A program made the translations under genes and the position numbers. The notes under the pieces are model-generated. The model was given only the letters and a program-made list of their open reading frames with translations, did no database searches and was not told where the DNA came from. This document shows positions 39,330 through 49,544 of a stretch of DNA of 64,000 nt, in pieces; the stretch's first letter is position 1, and each line of letters starts with the position of its first letter. The stretch lies in assembly GCA_977017575.1 (NCBI GenBank), contig CDRNVI010000030.1, positions 868,001-932,000 of the forward strand. The letters are read 5' to 3'. The DNA is from Paramoeba atlantica (lineage: Eukaryota; Discosea).

Positions 39330-41072
39330 TCAATCTGCAGCATTTTGAAAAATGCCTGGGTATAGAACACCGGGTTTTAATCCGATTCCAGGAGCAAAAG
39401 TCGAGACTGGATCCTTGTGTGGGGTTCCTTTTGAAAGAGTGAGCGATGTAACTGCTACCCATGTGGCATCCGCACATAACAGTAGTAGTAAACGTGAGGC
39501 GTGTTCACTCGTGCAAACGCCATTGACACTTGGAACTTTGTTTTCCATAACTTCTTGCTTGTGGTGGGATAAGTAAACTGTTCCAGGTCGAATAGAAATA
39601 GGTTCTGAAATGCGTTCTCCATGGGATTGTAAGCTAGATAGCAGCTCTTTACTTTGAATCAAGGTATGTGTCCTAGAACAGTATACGGCAGGGAAATTTG
39701 AAGTCTCACTAAGAGTCCCTGCTTTCTGGGAATTTGTTTCTATAAGGGTAATGTATTTTGTGATATTGCTAAGCTCCTCACGGAGAGGCTCTGACAATCT
39801 GGAATTGAACAAATCACAAGATCGAGTTGCATCTTCGGAATGACTGTAAATACTTTCAAGAGAATTGAATACACAATGAACACCTGTGACGGGCGCTACA
39901 GTTTTGAGTTGACCTTCTTTGCATCTTTTTTCTAGTTTTGTCTTCAGTATTGCATTAGAAGGAGAGAATTCTCTGTGAAAACTGCAACTCACTTTACCAC
40001 GTTCCATGTGCAGTGCGCGCCATTGGTTGTATACTACCTGTGCATTGGATTTGCAGAGACTCAAGAATCCCGAAGCTTTAGATATTTTGGGGGCTGCTGG
40101 AACGGCCCCTACATGACTGGTAGGCCGAGCTTGTGATTGCGCACAAGCTAGTAAACTGTTCAATTTTTTTTGTCCCTGGCACAATGCATCCACGATGCAT
40201 TCTGCCGTCAAGTGAACCACGCGAGAGAAATACTCGCGCAGCATTTCACTGGACGGTATATCTATCTGTTTCTGGAGGAGAATATCTCCAGTATCGACCG
40301 AGGTTCGGTCGTTTGTCGATCTATTGTAAGGAATTGTGATCAGGGTGGCTCCTCCAACACGTTCTCCATGTAACAGAGTGGCGTGAATCGGGCTTGGTCC
40401 ACGGAAGCGCGGAAGAAGCGAAGGATGAGCGTTGATAAAGGGCACTGGGTAAAAATTTCGAAGGAATTGGACAGGGAAAAGATAACGAAACGATACTACA
40501 AGCGCAACGTCAACAGCATTTTCGCTCACAGGTGCCGATTTGCTTGCGGAAGTTGTAGTTTCTCCAAAAGGTGGGAGTTGACCATCATACATTTCGTTTT
40601 TCTGCCTACTGAATGAGGTACGCATCTTTTCGAGCCAATCGGGTGGAATGGTAGGAGTTATCATGGCTGTATCGGTCGCATTTTTGCCCGTTGTTGAAGT
40701 GGTATGCCGCTCTCCCCAGAAGCCTCGTAGCGTAAGGGGATCCGGAGGACTATACACAGGAAGATTAACGATATCTTCACAGTATCTCCGGAGCAAATTT
40801 CTTTCTCCTGGAGGACAAATTACGAAAATAGATTGTATCGGCATGGATACACCGTTTCTAGTGTTGAAATACACAGAAGAGCCGCATACACTCTTTTGTA
40901 GGAGTGGATATTTTTGTAGTCTGTCTTGGACGAATCTCTCAGCTGAATCTATCTTATTGCCTTCATTTTTATTTAGAAAAGACAAGCCACCATGTTTCGA
41001 AACCATATTGCGAACAAGACAATGCAAGCAGTAGAGAGAAACTTCGTCGCCACCAAAGAAAAGTACTCTCAT
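39330..41072 (-). CDS. MTFMT: Mitochondrial methionyl-tRNA formyltransferase
   Basis: 580 residues from ATG at 41072. The N-terminus MRVLFFGGDEVSLYCLHCL is the start of the formyltetrahydrofolate-binding Rossmann fold. The catalytic block INAHPSLLPRFRGPSPIHAT lies near residue 215 with Asn, His and the SLLP-x2-RG loop, followed by SVDTGDILLQKQIDIP near 258 (catalytic Asp). The C-terminal half is longer than in bacteria (about 310 residues), with inserts typical of divergent protist enzymes, and ends in a C-terminal domain with KPGVLYPGIF. It formylates Met-tRNA for mitochondrial initiation. Confidence 0.9.
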   Translation of the reverse strand: MRVLFFGGDEVSLYCLHCLVRNMVSKHGGLSFLNKNEGNKIDSAERFVQDRLQKYPLLQKSVCGSSVYFNTRNGVSMPIQSIFVICPPGERNLLRRYCEDIVNLPVYSPPDPLTLRGFWGERHTTSTTGKNATDTAMITPTIPPDWLEKMRTSFSRQKNEMYDGQLPPFGETTTSASKSAPVSENAVDVALVVSFRYLFPVQFLRNFYPVPFINAHPSLLPRFRGPSPIHATLLHGERVGGATLITIPYNRSTNDRTSVDTGDILLQKQIDIPSSEMLREYFSRVVHLTAECIVDALCQGQKKLNSLLACAQSQARPTSHVGAVPAAPKISKASGFLSLCKSNAQVVYNQWRALHMERGKVSCSFHREFSPSNAILKTKLEKRCKEGQLKTVAPVTGVHCVFNSLESIYSHSEDATRSCDLFNSRLSEPLREELSNITKYITLIETNSQKAGTLSETSNFPAVYCSRTHTLIQSKELLSSLQSHGERISEPISIRPGTVYLSHHKQEVMENKVPSVNGVCTSEHASRLLLLLCADATWVAVTSLTLSKGTPHKDPVSTFAPGIGLKPGVLYPGIFQNAAD

Positions 41073-41193
41073 TATGTGTCATTGAAAATATAACATAACA
41101 CTCTTTTAAGCTTCGTGACCAATAAATATGCAGTCGAGGAAAAGAAAAAATATACAAAAAAATATTGAATTTTGTAAGTAAAGGACTACAATT

Positions 41194-42657
41194 CTATGTT
41201 TTGCGACAATTCATCTTGCTAGATAAGTATCGATAACGCTGCATGCACTCATTCCTTGACTTCCCCTCGACGCGAAGAGCTATTTCTGACCACTTGTCCG
41301 ACCCTTCATAGGACTGTAACTCTCGGAGAGCGTTCTCGAGTTGACGCTGCTGGACGGAATTCCATTCCTTAGCATTCTTGATAGTTATTTCAGTTCGCGG
41401 AGTGGAATTTCCTTCACTTTCTATCTTAGAATGATAAAGAAACTTTGAAATGTTTGAGCGTATGCCCTCCTCCGTGAGACTTGGATCACCGATACAATCT
41501 ACTATGTGCTGCCACCGATTTACCGTTCCTGGGGGATACATGCGCAACGCTGTAGTCAACTTATGGCATAACGCAGAGGAGTCCAATGATAGTTCTGAAG
41601 AAACTACAGGTGATGTGATCAATGAAGTGTGTTTGTGAATGGGCAATGTTGACTTGTTGGCACCCACAGATAAATTCTTTCCATCTGGACCCCCAGAGAC
41701 GCCAAAAGCTAAGCCATCTGTCCTGCTTGATTCAATAACATTGACGTCTTCTTTGTCACTATCGGTTGTATCCGGCTCCGAACCAGCTTCAAGAAAAGTG
41801 GACGTAGAGCCTTTCTCAGAAACCTCGTCTCTATGGCTTGTAGATTCATTGTATCTCAAATAAACTTGTTCCTTCGCTAACTTCGGCGAAGAATGCGCAC
41901 CGAAAGTATGCCGACGTGCTAGACGCGTGCTATCTCCCCTCACAGCACCTTCCACGGGAGAATACAACAACTTTTCACACAACATCGACCCGATCCACAG
42001 CAAGTAATTCCACAGAAGATAACACACCACCGCAGTCAACAGAAACACATCCCACATGCCCTCCTTCCACAAAAACCCCAACGAGAGCCACGCGAACAAG
42101 ACCACCAGCATCAACAACCGCAGCGCCACAACCAGCGAACGTGACACACAAGAAGGCAACCACTGAGGTCCCCACTGCAGGAACTCAACCAGCAGAAAAA
42201 GAACAAACAGAGCCGGAAGGTGAAGAAGAAACAAACCCGTGCAGGCCACACGGGAGCAGGCCCCGCGCACGACCACGAACTCAGGACACATGAGGTAAAA
42301 GAGAAACCCATCGGGCCAGCCGGTCGCGAGTAGGCCGTAGGCAGAGGCTTTGTCCAGTAAGGCATCGTAGTCGGCTCGGCGGGTGGGGTCGATTAAAATG
42401 TGCTTCGCGTGGTTGAGCTTTCGCATCGTCGCTGCATTATTGGAGGGGGCGACGTCGGGGTGGTTGTGTTTGGAGAGGGAACGGTAGGCGGCACGAATTT
42501 CATGGGAGGAGGCGCCACGAGGTACGCCAAGGGTGTGGTAGTGATTGGTGATCTCGGCGAGGAGAAGGGGGAGTTGGGGAGGGGAGCTACGAGAGAGGAG
42601 GAAAAGGACAAGCCCGAGGAAACTCAGTGAGGGGATAAATGGACAACGTCGTGGCAT
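41194..42657 (-). CDS. ER-type J-domain protein with C-terminal SANT domains (DNAJC1/ERdj1-like)
   Basis: 487 residues from ATG at 42657. A hydrophobic leader (FLGLVLFLLS) is followed by the J-domain at about residues 37-102: HTLGVPRGASSHEIRAAYR, the HPD motif in KHNHPDVAPS, and ILIDPTRRADYD. Then come three or four hydrophobic segments (about 118-215). The C-terminal part has a first SANT-like block (YPPGTVNRWQHIVDCIG) and a second Myb/SANT block (EWNSVQQRQLENALREL, then GSDKWSEIAL). This order matches DNAJC1-like proteins, which recruit BiP at the ER membrane. A skew flip lies near 42290. Confidence 0.85.
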   Translation of the reverse strand: MPRRCPFIPSLSFLGLVLFLLSRSSPPQLPLLLAEITNHYHTLGVPRGASSHEIRAAYRSLSKHNHPDVAPSNNAATMRKLNHAKHILIDPTRRADYDALLDKASAYGLLATGWPDGFLFYLMCPEFVVVRGACSRVACTGLFLLHLPALFVLFLLVEFLQWGPQWLPSCVSRSLVVALRLLMLVVLFAWLSLGFLWKEGMWDVFLLTAVVCYLLWNYLLWIGSMLCEKLLYSPVEGAVRGDSTRLARRHTFGAHSSPKLAKEQVYLRYNESTSHRDEVSEKGSTSTFLEAGSEPDTTDSDKEDVNVIESSRTDGLAFGVSGGPDGKNLSVGANKSTLPIHKHTSLITSPVVSSELSLDSSALCHKLTTALRMYPPGTVNRWQHIVDCIGDPSLTEEGIRSNISKFLYHSKIESEGNSTPRTEITIKNAKEWNSVQQRQLENALRELQSYEGSDKWSEIALRVEGKSRNECMQRYRYLSSKMNCRKT

Positions 42658-42926
42658 TCGAAACTCACATGGATAGGGTAGCTACATGGAAGAATGTAAT
42701 TTTTTAAGAAGTATCCCCTCTGGCTAAACAATCGAAATTGAAAATAAAATTTTAGAATACACGATGTACAAAAACTAAGGAACAAATTTTCTTTTCTTGA
42801 ATTCAACTTGTATCCTTTGAGTCCAAAGGTACAGTTCTAGCCTTACGAGACATACGTGTTGAATAATCGGTTCCATGATACAATCCACAAGAGTGACCTT
42901 GAACGCAAGTAAACGCCCAAAAAAGG

Positions 42927-45900
42927 CTACATGAGGGTTACGTGAGAATCAGGCACGATTTCAGATAGAGTTTTCCCATCCAACGTCTTCTTACGTCGTA
43001 GAATTCGATCAGCAATACGTTCATGCCGCAATCTCTCACTCTCAGATACGGAGGAATTCAAAGAATCCAATGCAGCTTTTAGGTGCATATCTTTCAAGAC
43101 TATTTCTGTATTTTGTGAATCTTGATTTCCAGATATGCTCGAATTTTGTTTTTGAGATTGGAAAAAAGTCGTTGAGTCAAAACTTTCTGGTGAAGAAGAA
43201 ATCTTTTTCGCAAGTTTATCCAACTGCGACTCTAAGTCTCGTCTCTCCTCGGCACTTAAAGTAAGTTCTCCTTCACAGATCTGGTATGAACAGTTTTGGT
43301 TTATCACATGATTTAGATGCATTGCAGCCTTTTCAGCTCGCAAATCCACACTGTCCTTGACGCATAGCATGTAAGCTGTTGAAATTACCCCACAAAGATC
43401 TGCATGGCTCCACCCTTCAGTAAGATCAGAGATTTCTTCACAAACGGCGTCATTTTCGAGCTTCAAATTTCGAGCGAGAGAAGCACACCGAAGTACCTCT
43501 ATTCTTTCCTCTCGAGTAGGAAGAGAACAATAAACTAGCGAATCTAATCGGCCTGGGCGCAGTAATGCTAAATCGAGCATCTCCGGTCGTGATGTCGCCC
43601 CGACGACGAATACGCCTGCGCGGCTCTCCACTCCATCAAGATGACAAAGGAGCTGATTTACTACTCGATCTGTAACCCCTGTGTGATCTTGCCCACGTTG
43701 TCTTGCGCATGCGTCGATTTCATCAATAAACAGAACACAGGGCCTTGCGCGGTGTGCTTGCTCAAAACATTCGCGTACCTTGGCCTCAGAGGATCCAATG
43801 TATTTATCTAACACCTCCGGTCCATTCAGCACAACGGAGTTGAGTCCCAGGGATTGAACGAATTGTGTCACGAGATGAGTTTTGCCACAACCAGGAGGAC
43901 CGAAGCACAACATTCCACTGCGCATCTTGATGGGGAACGAGGAGTACAATTTTGGATTCTGGGTGGGAAGCGTAATCATATTGTGTAATTTTTTCTTAGC
44001 CTCCATCATACCACCCACGCATTTATCAAGATCGGTCGTTTGAGAAACGTTTTCCTCTCCTCTTTCTCTATCAATTTGCGAAAACAGGTGCAGTTGGCTT
44101 AGGGCTAATGGAGAGAAACCTTTTTTGATGCTGCGAAAACGTTTCTCGGAAAGAAAAAGACCATTCAAGCTTTCATTTGATCCACGCTCAGACATGACCA
44201 CTCGTCCTGCCAAACTAAGAATGTCCTGAGGAGTGAAATTTACAAGGTATGAAGCCAAATTCTTCACTAGATCTTCGTCAAGATGGATGCCATGCGAACG
44301 CATACTGCTTGCAAAAAAATCCCTAGCGGTTTCAGAAACAGGAAGAGGTATTTGGAACGCACTAGGAAACAGAGAGCCCAGTCTTGCTCGTAGCGTAGAA
44401 TGCACCATGTCGGGCTGCGTTACAGATGCTATAACGAGATGCCGCCTCCTTTCCTGTGCAAGACGAAACAGCTCAACTAGTAGTAATGCCAAATGGTCAA
44501 CATTCGCGTCCTTTGTTGGTGACATGCCTGGTATGTTGGGCGTTGAAGGTAGTATGATATGTACATTGTCCAAGAGCAAGGCACTGCGAGAGGAGCTACA
44601 TGAAAGAAAGACGGAACGGAGCATGCGCTCCTTGATTTGAAGTGAATCGGACGCAATATTTTTGCAATCAAAGTAGATACTTGGTATTTTTCGAACAATA
44701 TGCTTCAGAAAATGGGTCTTACCTGACCCGGTTTGCCCACTTAACAGCGTATTGGCACCGAGATCATGATCGTAGCTGCGGAATACTCCCCCACATATCT
44801 TGTCAAAAGCTTCCCTGACAGAATTGTCGAAAAGTAAACATTGATTTTTTTCTGCTAAACTGTTTCGAGAAACGAACGATTCAACGGGAGAATATGGCGG
44901 TTGTGCTGCTTCCTTTGATGGATGCGGATAAATAATGTAAGGCCCCACGTAAGGCTCCAGCCAGGGAGCATACATTGTGTGTATGTGCCGATGAAAAAGA
45001 TGCGTACCCTCGACGCCCGACGGATTGTCGTCTGAAAGAGCATGCTGCTGGCAGTATATGCAATTCTCATGGTATCTACGAGCATCTGAGTGCCATACAT
45101 TCAAACCAAAGTTGTCCGGGTCTACGATTTTAATTCGTCCGCAAAGAGTTTCCCGCACTACGGCGTTTGAAGTCCAAATGCCATTCTCCTGTTGTAAAGG
45201 CGAAGGGTTCTGATGCACTAACGTATCAAGGGTGACGAAACCAAGCTTGTTCGCCGCGATAACTCCCACCAAACTACCGTCAAGCCACCCGTTACGGGAT
45301 GCGGTCTCCTGTGTAAGATACAACAACCCCTTCTCGCCACACTCTTGTGTTTCACCCGGCGGCAAGGAATTTTCTGCCGAGATGATGTTGTGGATAAACC
45401 CCGGTTTGGGATCTACTGCTTCAATGTCGGAGTCATTCATACGCATCCGTGTTGCTACGATAAGTTCCGTTCCACTCATCATGACATAACACGGGGCATC
45501 GGAGCGGTTCCCGCGTATATTGTCCACTTCAAGTTGCACCTGTACGCCCGGAAAAACGGTTACTAAAAACTTCATACCATCAAAAACAACTTGAAGTTGA
45601 CGAAGAAGCGTATCCTCGATTCGTCGCTGGTTTGTTTCCACTATTTCTGAGTCATCTACAGTACACGGAGTGACATGTACGGCAGATGCGACACCAACAC
45701 CACTGACAGCAAATGCTGTAATTTCATCCTGCTCGTGTAACCCCCATGCGGACGCTAGTTGGGAGCCGATTCGTAAAGTTCCCGCTGGAACACTTGCTGC
45801 GGAGTGCACCCCTACATATAGAAACTTTGAACTAGCCGATTTTAAGCCAAGTAGAGGAACTGGGATTGAACATCCAATATAACTGTTCCGCAATTCCTCG

Positions 45901-45977
45901 TAGCTAGAGGGACTGATCTGCGCATTGCTGTTGGTTTGATGTGAGTCACAACACAAACGGAGCCGCTTTCGAAACAT
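42927..45977 (-). CDS. PEX1: PEX1 peroxin, AAA ATPase
   Basis: 1016 residues from ATG at 45977. The N-terminal adaptor fold is followed by two AAA modules. D1 has Walker A GQTGSGKTHFL near residue 413 and a weak Walker B (LLLDNVHI). D2 has FGPPGCGKTHLVTQF near residue 683, Walker B CVLFIDEIDACARQRG, and NGPEVLDKYIGSSEAKVREC plus GVTDRVVNQLLCHLDGVE, the PEX1-specific blocks. The SRH region LLRPGRLDSLVYCSLP is intact. With PEX6 it extracts PEX5 from the peroxisome/glycosome membrane. D1 is degenerate relative to D2, as in known PEX1. The C-terminal 120 residues are charged and unique. Confidence 0.93.
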   Translation of the reverse strand: MFRKRLRLCCDSHQTNSNAQISPSSYEELRNSYIGCSIPVPLLGLKSASSKFLYVGVHSAASVPAGTLRIGSQLASAWGLHEQDEITAFAVSGVGVASAVHVTPCTVDDSEIVETNQRRIEDTLLRQLQVVFDGMKFLVTVFPGVQVQLEVDNIRGNRSDAPCYVMMSGTELIVATRMRMNDSDIEAVDPKPGFIHNIISAENSLPPGETQECGEKGLLYLTQETASRNGWLDGSLVGVIAANKLGFVTLDTLVHQNPSPLQQENGIWTSNAVVRETLCGRIKIVDPDNFGLNVWHSDARRYHENCIYCQQHALSDDNPSGVEGTHLFHRHIHTMYAPWLEPYVGPYIIYPHPSKEAAQPPYSPVESFVSRNSLAEKNQCLLFDNSVREAFDKICGGVFRSYDHDLGANTLLSGQTGSGKTHFLKHIVRKIPSIYFDCKNIASDSLQIKERMLRSVFLSCSSSRSALLLDNVHIILPSTPNIPGMSPTKDANVDHLALLLVELFRLAQERRRHLVIASVTQPDMVHSTLRARLGSLFPSAFQIPLPVSETARDFFASSMRSHGIHLDEDLVKNLASYLVNFTPQDILSLAGRVVMSERGSNESLNGLFLSEKRFRSIKKGFSPLALSQLHLFSQIDRERGEENVSQTTDLDKCVGGMMEAKKKLHNMITLPTQNPKLYSSFPIKMRSGMLCFGPPGCGKTHLVTQFVQSLGLNSVVLNGPEVLDKYIGSSEAKVRECFEQAHRARPCVLFIDEIDACARQRGQDHTGVTDRVVNQLLCHLDGVESRAGVFVVGATSRPEMLDLALLRPGRLDSLVYCSLPTREERIEVLRCASLARNLKLENDAVCEEISDLTEGWSHADLCGVISTAYMLCVKDSVDLRAEKAAMHLNHVINQNCSYQICEGELTLSAEERRDLESQLDKLAKKISSSPESFDSTTFFQSQKQNSSISGNQDSQNTEIVLKDMHLKAALDSLNSSVSESERLRHERIADRILRRKKTLDGKTLSEIVPDSHVTLM

Positions 45978-46445
45978 GAAGCACTACATAAAAGAGAAAG
46001 TGTAATTCGAAATAAACAGATGGAAAAAATAGACTCACCAGTGTTTCAATTCATAAAAAAATCTTGGAAATTAGAAATTTCTTAAAAATAATGCATATGG
46101 ACAATTGGATGGATATGAACGTTCTAAAACACACTATAATTATCGCCGAGTGAAACAACCATTTATACACAACAAGTTTTAACGAAGAAGCAAAAAAGAG
46201 ATGGAATTCTCATACGAAGCCTAATCAACATCTACAGAAATAGAGTAAATTTGACCACAACGTAAAACAAACACGCATTCGTAAGAAGAGTGTATATCAA
46301 AGAATGTACTTCGCACCTGGGTCAACACACATAGCACATGGGTCAACGGGATCAACCAAGAAGCCTATCGTGACACAAACTACGATTTTACACACCCCGC
46401 ATTATTGTACGCAAAATAGATAAAAAGAACTACCAAGACGCAAGA
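45978..46445. other. Intergenic between PEX1 and acyl-CoA synthetase
   Basis: About 470 AT-rich bases, no gene or repeat recognised. Confidence 0.6.
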
Positions 46446-48557
46446 TTAAGGCCCTGCAATAAAGGCGTACATATCCTCTATGCATTCACGGTATCGACTA
46501 TCGATTTCTCTACGCTTCAATTTCATTGCAGCTGTCAAAGCCCCATTTTCGGGTGTCCATTCCTCTTCCGGGATACCACCGAAATATACGCTTCTTAGAA
46601 GCTCAAAAGACTTCTTCCCCGCACCTTTAGCTGTTTCATTCAAACTGATTAACGCTCGGCGCAAAAATTCAGAATCCTTCAGAATATCAGGATATGATCC
46701 ACCAATTTTATGCTTTCGGGCAAATGCCTTTGCTTTAGATTCATCGGTCAGTGCTACAGCCACAATGTGCGGCTGGTGCTCATTCACGCATATACAAATT
46801 CCGTTCGGGATAACGAGCTCGTTGATTGCATACGTAGCCTCAAGAGCCTCCAGTGCGATGTACTCGCCATGCGAGTTCTTTGCGAGTGCTTTTACTCTAC
46901 CAATAATCCGCAACGTGCCGTCCTCTGCCCACTCGCCGACATCTCCAGTTGCGAACCACTTGTTCGGGAGGTACACCTCTTGTGTCATCTCTGGTTGCTT
47001 GTAGTACCCGAGCGTAATGTTCGGCCCACGAATGAGTATCTCCCCCTGGGGAGGGTTGTGACTGGACGTCCACACGTCAACATCCCGCAGTTTGACCTCA
47101 ATCGCAGAGGTGAGCCCTCCCACATTTTCTTTTTGTAAGTCCCAGAACCGTTGAATCGTCGTGATGGCGACGGTCTCCGTGAGTCCGTAGCCCTGACCCA
47201 CGGGGACACCAAACACCACCGTGAGGAACTCATGCGTCGACGCGCTAAGCGGGGCACCCCCACAGATAATCATCTTTACCCGGCCCCCTAGAACGGACCG
47301 GATTTTTTGAAACACTTTGGTGTTCCAGTACGGGGTGTCGTAGCCTCGCGTCAGGGCCTCCCTGCGGTCGTCATAGGCCCGGTCATAGATACACCGACGG
47401 AGGGAACCCTTGGGGGGTAGTTTCGCCTCCACGGCTTTTTTTATGGTATCAAAAATACGTGGTACCCCGACAATCATATGGGGCTTGTACTCCTCCAGAT
47501 CACCATGGGGGATTGTATAAGTGTTGGTGAGCGTGCGTGGGTGGCCATAGCACACCATCGAGCCTCGACTGAACAGCACGTTCTCCGCCGTGAGCTCAAG
47601 GATATGGGCCAGGGGGAGGTAGGCAATGTAGGACTCCTCCGGTCCGGGTTGCTTCCCCAGCATGGGCGTCACCCGTCGTTCCAAAATGGTGACCCCGCTG
47701 AGTAGGTTTCGATGCGTCATCATTACCCCTTTTGGCTCTCCGGTGGTCCCGGAGGTGTACATAATCATCGCGAGCTCATGTGAAAGAGGGGAGAGGGAAG
47801 GGTGGGAGCACTGCGTGCGCTGTCCCTTACGCAGGAGGTCCGCAAACAGGACGACCTCAACGTTGGGAGGCAGTGCGGTGCCTGGTGGGGGAGCCTCGAA
47901 GACAATAAGGTAGCGAAGCGACGGCATGTCCCCTAAAGAGGCGAGATGATGGATATTTTTCTGACCGACAAAGATTGCTGAGAGCTCGGCTTCTTGAATG
48001 GCGTGCTGCAGAGCACTCGTGCCTAGGTTGGCGTACACAGTGACAGCCACTGTGCGTTGTGTCCACATACCATAAAGCGAGACTATCCACTCCCAACGCG
48101 TTTCCTCATAAATTCCCACGCGGCAATTTTGCCCCGTGAGGCCCAGACTGGCCAGGCCGGCGCCAAGAGTTTCAATTTTTTCCCAAAAATCCACGAAAGA
48201 CAAGTAACATGTCTCTCCCAAGCGCACGTATGTCATGTCCTTTACGCGTCCGTTGTCATCCGTGATAGGCTTCTTGAGCTCCTCCAACCAGGGACGGTAC
48301 GCAATCGCGCGCCGCTCTCCAAATTTCTCACAAGCGCTCTGTATGATTCCAAGAAGAGAGGAATGCTCCAGGCCAAGCATTGTCGCTTCATCGGTTTCAG
48401 AGAAAGAGGGAGAACGACGTATAGGCCCGTGACCCACACCCCCATCGCCGATTTCAACGGATTGGTGTTCCATTTTGCGAATGTCCATGAGATCAGGGAT
48501 TGGCACTTCGCTGATCTTGTTACGGTAGCTCATGCATGACGAAACGCAGCCTCCCAT
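46446..48557 (-). CDS. Long-chain fatty acyl-CoA synthetase with N-terminal acylation motif
   Basis: I start at the ATG at 48557 (703 residues), because the 18 upstream open codons lack ATG and the protein then begins MGGCVSSCMS. This is a textbook N-myristoylation motif (Gly2, Ser6) with nearby Cys for palmitoylation, so membrane anchoring by lipid is likely. The AMP-binding P-loop is MIMYTSGTTGEPKGVMMTHR near residue 272. PVGQGYGLTETVAI lies near 455 and WFATGDVGEWAEDGTLRIIG near 560. It activates long-chain fatty acids with ATP and CoA. Kinetoplastids have several such enzymes. Confidence 0.93.
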   Translation of the reverse strand: MGGCVSSCMSYRNKISEVPIPDLMDIRKMEHQSVEIGDGGVGHGPIRRSPSFSETDEATMLGLEHSSLLGIIQSACEKFGERRAIAYRPWLEELKKPITDDNGRVKDMTYVRLGETCYLSFVDFWEKIETLGAGLASLGLTGQNCRVGIYEETRWEWIVSLYGMWTQRTVAVTVYANLGTSALQHAIQEAELSAIFVGQKNIHHLASLGDMPSLRYLIVFEAPPPGTALPPNVEVVLFADLLRKGQRTQCSHPSLSPLSHELAMIMYTSGTTGEPKGVMMTHRNLLSGVTILERRVTPMLGKQPGPEESYIAYLPLAHILELTAENVLFSRGSMVCYGHPRTLTNTYTIPHGDLEEYKPHMIVGVPRIFDTIKKAVEAKLPPKGSLRRCIYDRAYDDRREALTRGYDTPYWNTKVFQKIRSVLGGRVKMIICGGAPLSASTHEFLTVVFGVPVGQGYGLTETVAITTIQRFWDLQKENVGGLTSAIEVKLRDVDVWTSSHNPPQGEILIRGPNITLGYYKQPEMTQEVYLPNKWFATGDVGEWAEDGTLRIIGRVKALAKNSHGEYIALEALEATYAINELVIPNGICICVNEHQPHIVAVALTDESKAKAFARKHKIGGSYPDILKDSEFLRRALISLNETAKGAGKKSFELLRSVYFGGIPEEEWTPENGALTAAMKLKRREIDSRYRECIEDMYAFIAGP

Positions 48558-48730
48558 TTTGAAGAGCAAAAAGTAAAATGTACGGTGTAGAGAAAAGTTG
48601 TCAAGATACAAGGCAAATCGACAGTATACAGTGTGAATCTACTTCAAGTAAAGAGGGTCTCCTCTTGAAGTATAAAGAGATGGGGAGTGACATGTATCTG
48701 TGTTGATCGGCAGAATAATCTTCTAATAAT

Positions 48731-49420
48731 TTCTTTTTTAGGCTCTTCGTTAAACGCGGTGGTTGTTTTCAATTTAGAAGTCACTCATGCTGTGCGCTTC
48801 GTGTTGAAAACTACCTCCGCGTTTAACGAAGAGCCAAAAAGGAAAAATCGCCAAAAGATCATGAAAAATTTATTTTTTGGGTGAAAAAGCTCGATTTTTT
48901 GGCGAAAATTGCGAAATTTTACTCCGAATTTGAGCCGTTTTTAATGCCTTACCAGTAGGGGTAGGAGGCGAATCTGTCGAAAAAAACGTCGCAGAATGTT
49001 AGCTGAGGTCCACAACTCTTAAAATACGTTTTAGGAGTCGATTTTGGAAAAATAATACCTTTTACTTTTTTTTGAGTCAAGTTGATTTTTTGTCATCCCT
49101 AAAATTTCGGAAATTTTGACCTTGTCGGACCCCTCCTGCGCGTACCAGGGGGGTACCCCCAGGTGGGGGGTGGCGCGGCATACTCTAACACTTCCCTGCG
49201 CTCGATTTTGAAAAGCAAAAAATTCGAAAAAAAATTCGCGAGGTATGCCCCCCCTGGACCCCTCATTTTTTTCAATTTTGGACCACCGGAGCCGCTTTAA
49301 TATTTTTTTCTTCTATTATGTTACTGTGTTCCTCTTTATATTTTCACTGTTTTTGTTCACTTTTTTTTTCTAATAATCGAGGGTAGAGCGGTAGTTATAC
49401 AACCACCGCAATATGACAGA
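48731..49420. repeat. Dispersed repeat, copy 1 (inverted relative to 55857-56669)
   Basis: The left end is a palindrome (48741-48835) and the right part (about 49250-49420, including CTAATAATCGAGGGTAGAGC and the end CAACCACCGCAATA) is the reverse complement of 55857-56050. The middle portions are divergent. The type of element is unknown. Confidence 0.7.
48741..48835. repeat. 95-bp palindromic repeat
   Basis: Arms GGCTCTTCGTTAAACGCGG and its complement CCGCGTTTAACGAAGAGCC enclose an about 30-nt asymmetric centre with GAAGTCACTCATGCTG. The same 95-bp unit, reversed, is at 56565-56659. Confidence 0.9.
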
Positions 49421-49544
49421 ATACTGTTAAATTGGAGATGCCCCCCTATACCACTACAGTATAGTGACTTTGTATACATGCAGCATACTTCTTTGACCGC
49501 AAAGTGCATATTGCAAGGATTCATGCTTGAGAAATCTCAAAATG

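Larger units (their letters stand above)
48558..49544. other. Non-coding, occupied by a dispersed repeat
   Basis: Between the acyl-CoA synthetase and the next LRR gene. No host gene; it contains the repeat at 48731-49420. Confidence 0.65.
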
